This document shows, piece after piece, positions 60,884 to 64,000 of a stretch of 64,000 nt of DNA. This DNA comes from PNON01 sp964387025 (GTDB taxonomy: Bacteria; Chloroflexota; Anaerolineae; Anaerolineales; Anaerolineaceae), in assembly GCA_964387025.1 (NCBI GenBank), contig CAYLUZ010000005.1, positions 276,266 through 340,265 on the forward strand. Direction: 5' to 3'. A program made the position numbers and the translations under genes. Every line of letters begins with the position of its first letter. Position 1 is the stretch's first letter. A model generated the notes under the pieces. That model had not been told where the DNA came from. It did no database searches and worked only from the letters and a program-made list of their open reading frames with translations.

Positions 60884-61579
60884 ATGAAAAAGAAATTGGT
60901 TTTACTACTAAGCATAATCGCTATCCTGACAGTATCTGCCTGTAACGCAGTAGGTACAACAAATGGAAATGCCACCCAGACAACCACTGCCGGAAGTGAT
61001 CAACTACCAACTCTATCCAAGCTGGTAGTAGGTACATACAAATTGATCGACAGCTCCACACCAGTCACTCAAACCCAGGCAAAGGAATTGGTCATCCTGT
61101 GGAAAGCATATAAAGAACTACAAACCAGGGACACAAAGGCCCAACAGGAAGTAACTGACCTGTTATCCCAGATCAACTCATCATTAAGTACAGATCAAAT
61201 TGCAGCAATAGATGGCATGAATCTCAGTGCAAGGGATGTAATGTCATTGGTGCAGGAGTTGGGAGTATCCGCATCCACAACCACCACTAAAACTGGTTCC
61301 TCATCAAGCAGTTCATCATCAGGTTCCAGCCGTAGCAGTGGCGGAGCAACTGGTGGTTTTCCCGGTGGAGGAATGCCCCCGGATATGGCAGCAGGTGGTG
61401 GACCAGGTTTGGATGGTGGATTTGGCGCAGGTGGAAGTACATCTGCGACTCCTTCGGCCAGTACACGTGCCACTATGCAGGCCAGGAGAGCTGATTCTGG
61501 TGCTCAGACTGCAACAATGGCGTTACTTCTAATCGATCCACTGATTACCAAATTGGAGAGTATTGCGAACCAGGGATAA
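60884..61579 (+). CDS. Lipoprotein linked to the MacAB-type exporter, unknown function
   Basis: A 231-residue lipoprotein (MKKKLVLLLSIIAILTVSAC; lipid-modified Cys near 20). Residues 40-130 are helical with charged pairs, followed by a Ser/Gly/Pro-rich low-complexity part (130-190) and a short helical end. GGAGG lies before the ATG, 24 bp after the permease gene. I do not recognise a family. Its position suggests an accessory part or cargo of the exporter. A 7-bp stem (AGCGGAA/TTCCGCT, 61616-61643) follows. Confidence 0.75.
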   Translation: MKKKLVLLLSIIAILTVSACNAVGTTNGNATQTTTAGSDQLPTLSKLVVGTYKLIDSSTPVTQTQAKELVILWKAYKELQTRDTKAQQEVTDLLSQINSSLSTDQIAAIDGMNLSARDVMSLVQELGVSASTTTTKTGSSSSSSSSGSSRSSGGATGGFPGGGMPPDMAAGGGPGLDGGFGAGGSTSATPSASTRATMQARRADSGAQTATMALLLIDPLITKLESIANQG

Positions 61580-61691
61580 AACAATTTCGAGAAGACATGA
61601 TTTATTTATCATTCCAGCGGAAAAACTGATCAGCTCTTCCGCTTGAAAACTCAATTTATAATTAATATTGATCTATAGGAAAGACTGATAA

Positions 61692-62372
61692 ATGAAAAAA
61701 GTTCTGGTGATCGATGATGAAGAACACCTGACCTCATTGGTAAAAGCTTACCTCGTCAAAGATGGTTATCAGGTGACTATCGCGAATAATGGGCGTGAAG
61801 GCTTGGACGCTGCCCGAAGGGTCCACCCTGATTTGATCATCCTTGATATTATGATGCCAGAAATGGATGGCTACGAATTTATTCGCGTGTTGCGTGTTGA
61901 CAGTGATACACCTGTGATCTTTTTAACAGCAAAAGTGGATGAACAGGAACGCGTTCTCGGTCTGGAACTTGGTGCTGATGATTACATCGTCAAACCATTT
62001 TACCCGCGTGAATTGATATCCCGGGTCAGGGCAGTCCTTCGCAGGCAGTCAAAAAGGTCAGACGAAGAGCAAATCTATCGGCTGGGTGGAATAATGATGG
62101 ATTGCACAGCCCATTCTGCGACCGTAGAGGGTGATTTCATAGACCTCACACCATCGGAATTTGACCTTCTTAAAACCCTTATCTCATCTCCCGGCCGGGT
62201 ATTTTCTCGCTTGGACCTATTGGATGCGGTCCAGGGCAGCCGCTTTGATGGTTATGAACGGACTATAGATCTGCACATTAAGAATCTCCGCTCCAAACTG
62301 AAACGGAAGAATGGTGAAGAGAAATATATTGAAACTGTATATGGAATTGGTTACCGTTTCACAAGAGGATAA
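61692..62372 (+). CDS. OmpR-family response regulator
   Basis: A 226-residue regulator: receiver ('VLVIDDEEHLTSLVKAYL', acceptor Asp in 'LIILDIMMPE', Lys in 'YIVKPFY') and winged helix (about 130-225, 'LTPSEFDLLKTLISSPGRVFS', 'ERTIDLHIKNLRSKL'). AGGAAAG precedes the ATG. The kinase gene follows after five bases. It probably controls the exporter operon just upstream. Confidence 0.95.
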   Translation: MKKVLVIDDEEHLTSLVKAYLVKDGYQVTIANNGREGLDAARRVHPDLIILDIMMPEMDGYEFIRVLRVDSDTPVIFLTAKVDEQERVLGLELGADDYIVKPFYPRELISRVRAVLRRQSKRSDEEQIYRLGGIMMDCTAHSATVEGDFIDLTPSEFDLLKTLISSPGRVFSRLDLLDAVQGSRFDGYERTIDLHIKNLRSKLKRKNGEEKYIETVYGIGYRFTRG

Positions 62373-62377
62373 ATTAA

Positions 62378-63742
62378 TTGAAATCAATCACCCTCAAACT
62401 CATTCTGGCTTTTTTATGTATCAGCCTTATTACTGTGTTGGTCGTCGTTGTCACGACTCAACGAAGTACAGATCGCGAATTTAACCAGTATCTATTAACA
62501 AATGACCAGCAAACGATCACAAACTTGTTCACAAATTACTATACAGAAAATCTTTCCTGGAATGGTCTTTCAGAGGCCGCTCCGGGGATGATGACCACAT
62601 TAAAAATACCATTGGACGAAAAAAATCATTTACCATTTACCCTGACTGACGCAGGATATAAAGTGATCCTGGCCGGCGGTATGTATCAACCGGGAGATGT
62701 CCTATTAACCTTGGATCAGGGCAGGAGTCAACCAATTGTTTACAATGGTACAAATGTGGGTTATCTTGATATCCGTTCTCCAATGCCAGTTCCAGCTCCA
62801 GCCAGGGACTTGTTTATACAAAGGATGCAGATCAACCTGATCATTATTGGATTGGTTGCGATTTTGCTATCCCTCGTATTAGGGTTTACCTTTTCCCGTA
62901 TCATTTCGAGACCGATTAGGGAATTAACAGCGGCAGCGATCGAAGTATCAAAGGGCAATTTGCAGCAAAATGTCCGCATCCGATCCCGCGATGAAATTGG
63001 TGAATTGGCCAGGGTTTTCAATGAAATGACTGAAAAATTGAATAGCTTGCTGCTGTCCCGAAAACAGATGACAGCCGATATTGCCCACGAATTGCGCACT
63101 CCCATCAGTGTCATCCTTGGCCATGCCGAGGGAATTCACGATGGGGTCATTCCTGCCTCACCTGAAACTTTGGAGATCATACGAGAAGAATCCATCCGGT
63201 TGGAGCACCTGGTCAACGACCTGCGTATGCTGGCCCTTTCAGACGCCGGTGAGCTGGATCTAAAGCCTAATTCCCATGCACCTTCCGAACTGATCGATAA
63301 AGCATTCGAACATTTCACTTACCAGGCACACGCCCGCGGAATTACCCTTAATCGCAATGTTGCCTCTGACCTGCCGGAGATCCTGGTGGATACGGATCGT
63401 ATGTCACAGGTTCTCTGCAATTTGATGGAGAACGCGATCCGAAATACTCCCTCTGGAGGACAGATCACGCTTTCAGCCAACATTGCTGACAAAAAATTCG
63501 TTGAACTTACTGTGAGTGATACCGGGTACGGAATATCAAAAAACGATCTCGATAAGGTGTTTGACCGCCTGTACCGGACCGATCAGTCCCGTGAACGGGA
63601 TAAGGGTGGGACAGGGTTGGGTTTGGCCCTCGCAAAAATGATCGTGGAACAGCATGGTGGAAAGATCCACGCCGAAAGTGAACCCAGCCAAGGCACCAGG
63701 ATGGTGATCAGCTTGCCGGTTGCAATTCGGAATGGGGATTAA
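62378..63742 (+). CDS. BaeS-type membrane histidine kinase
   Basis: A 454-residue kinase with two membrane helices (about 5-25 and 150-172) enclosing an extracellular sensor part. HAMP (172-225), HisKA ('MTADIAHELRTPISVILGH', His near 241) and HATPase (340-450, 'DTGYGISKNDL', 'GTGLGLALAKMI') follow. The start is TTG (62378-62380) with GAGGA eight bases upstream. This is the only kinase in the window with a membrane sensor, in contrast to the soluble PAS/GAF kinases. Confidence 0.94.
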   Translation: MKSITLKLILAFLCISLITVLVVVVTTQRSTDREFNQYLLTNDQQTITNLFTNYYTENLSWNGLSEAAPGMMTTLKIPLDEKNHLPFTLTDAGYKVILAGGMYQPGDVLLTLDQGRSQPIVYNGTNVGYLDIRSPMPVPAPARDLFIQRMQINLIIIGLVAILLSLVLGFTFSRIISRPIRELTAAAIEVSKGNLQQNVRIRSRDEIGELARVFNEMTEKLNSLLLSRKQMTADIAHELRTPISVILGHAEGIHDGVIPASPETLEIIREESIRLEHLVNDLRMLALSDAGELDLKPNSHAPSELIDKAFEHFTYQAHARGITLNRNVASDLPEILVDTDRMSQVLCNLMENAIRNTPSGGQITLSANIADKKFVELTVSDTGYGISKNDLDKVFDRLYRTDQSRERDKGGTGLGLALAKMIVEQHGGKIHAESEPSQGTRMVISLPVAIRNGD

Positions 63743-63763
63743 TTACAAATAAGCATTTTGGTC

Positions 63764-63831
63764 CCTGAGTCTGTCGAAGGGTGCCCGAGAATAGCAGGTT
63801 GGATAGAGCCGGTTCCTGAGCCTGTCGAAAG
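63764..63831. repeat. Two direct copies of a CCTGAG(C/T)CTGTCGAA word
   Basis: CCTGAGTCTGTCGAAGGG starts at 63764 and CCTGAGCCTGTCGAAAG at 63815, 51 bp apart and in the same orientation. The word resembles a short dispersed repeat seen in many environmental genomes. A related inverted pair is at 52569-52650. Confidence 0.6.
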
Positions 63832-63962
63832 ACGCAGCGAAATCCAACAATTCCGTTGAGTTGCTGCTTTCGGGTTGTAGAGAACGAGCAGCTATCCGAT
63901 ATACGTATTTGGATGAATTGAATTTATATATTAAAGGGGGGATATATTAAATAAGAAAAGTC

Positions 63963-64000
63963 TCTTGGCAATGACCTACTCTCCCAGGAGGTCGCCCTCC
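63963..64000 (-). rRNA. 5S ribosomal RNA, 3' end (partial)
   Basis: The minus strand reads GGGAGAGTAGGTCATTGCCA followed by AGA, the conserved 3' part of bacterial 5S rRNA. The gene continues beyond the right edge, implying an rRNA operon there. Confidence 0.88.

Noticed and set aside
1..64000. CRISPR arrays, tRNA genes, prophage or transposase genes
   Set aside because: No regularly spaced repeats, cloverleaf-like sequences or phage/IS proteins were recognised by eye; a tRNA or covariance scan could still find a missed RNA.

Overview
The window looks like a chromosomal stretch of a Chloroflexota bacterium, probably class Anaerolineae. This is an inference, with no marker tree behind it. It rests on the family-5 solute-binding lipoprotein with a long Ala-Pro linker, a very large beta-propeller lipoprotein with no outer-membrane machinery nearby, a single-chain pyruvate:ferredoxin oxidoreductase, and many multi-PAS/GAF signalling proteins. 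No phage, transposase, CRISPR array or tRNA was seen. The 3' end of a 5S rRNA on the minus strand closes the window.

Layout. (1) 1-4.4 kb: a LacI-controlled sugar locus with a GH130 enzyme, LacI regulator, family-5 binding protein and the start of an ABC permease; two GGGAGCGCTC-type operators lie at the two promoter regions. (2) 4.5-7.5 kb: a sulfur-relay operon made of an HTH-PocR sensor-regulator, an SQR-like flavoprotein, a DsrC/TusE-like carrier and a DsrE-family protein, behind a clear promoter with TGTTATAACA palindromes. (3) 7.8-9.3 kb: a DinB-fold protein and an orphan class 1 isoprenoid-synthase-like protein. (4) 9.5-10.3 kb and 25.0-28.7 kb: two sets of stress/envelope genes (GlsB, CsbD, Dps, DUF883/ElaB-like, CBS and several tiny membrane proteins), partly duplicates of each other. 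(5) 10.4-19.1 kb and 28.8-45.5 kb: a large signalling region, all on the minus strand, with three GGDEF proteins, four HD-GYP proteins, four histidine kinases and several response regulators; no EAL or PilZ gene was seen. (6) 19.7-24.9 kb: a five-gene membrane operon (two AI-2E exporter-family proteins, YihY, a lipid kinase, a PAP2 phosphatase). (7) 45.5-57.0 kb: a DUF1003 protein, a 1627-residue propeller lipoprotein, a dihydroorotate-dehydrogenase-like protein with PFOR, then IF-1 and ribosomal protein S21. (8) 57.4-63.7 kb, plus strand: a MacA-MacB-type exporter in three parts, a small lipoprotein and an OmpR/BaeS-type two-component system.

How it fits together. The most unusual part is the second half of the signalling region. 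Four consecutive genes (42.2-43.1, 39.8-42.0, 37.7-39.6 and 36.6-37.6 kb) start with nearly the same PAS domain but end alternately in a cyclic-di-GMP synthase (GGDEF) or a cyclic-di-GMP hydrolase (HD-GYP). Related intergenic stem-loop elements separate them and recur at 10.8 and 31.7 kb. Next to them is a hybrid kinase whose N-terminus is a 142-residue PAS unit repeated three times. The region appears to have grown by repeated duplication. A second candidate system is the PocR-regulated sulfur-relay operon.
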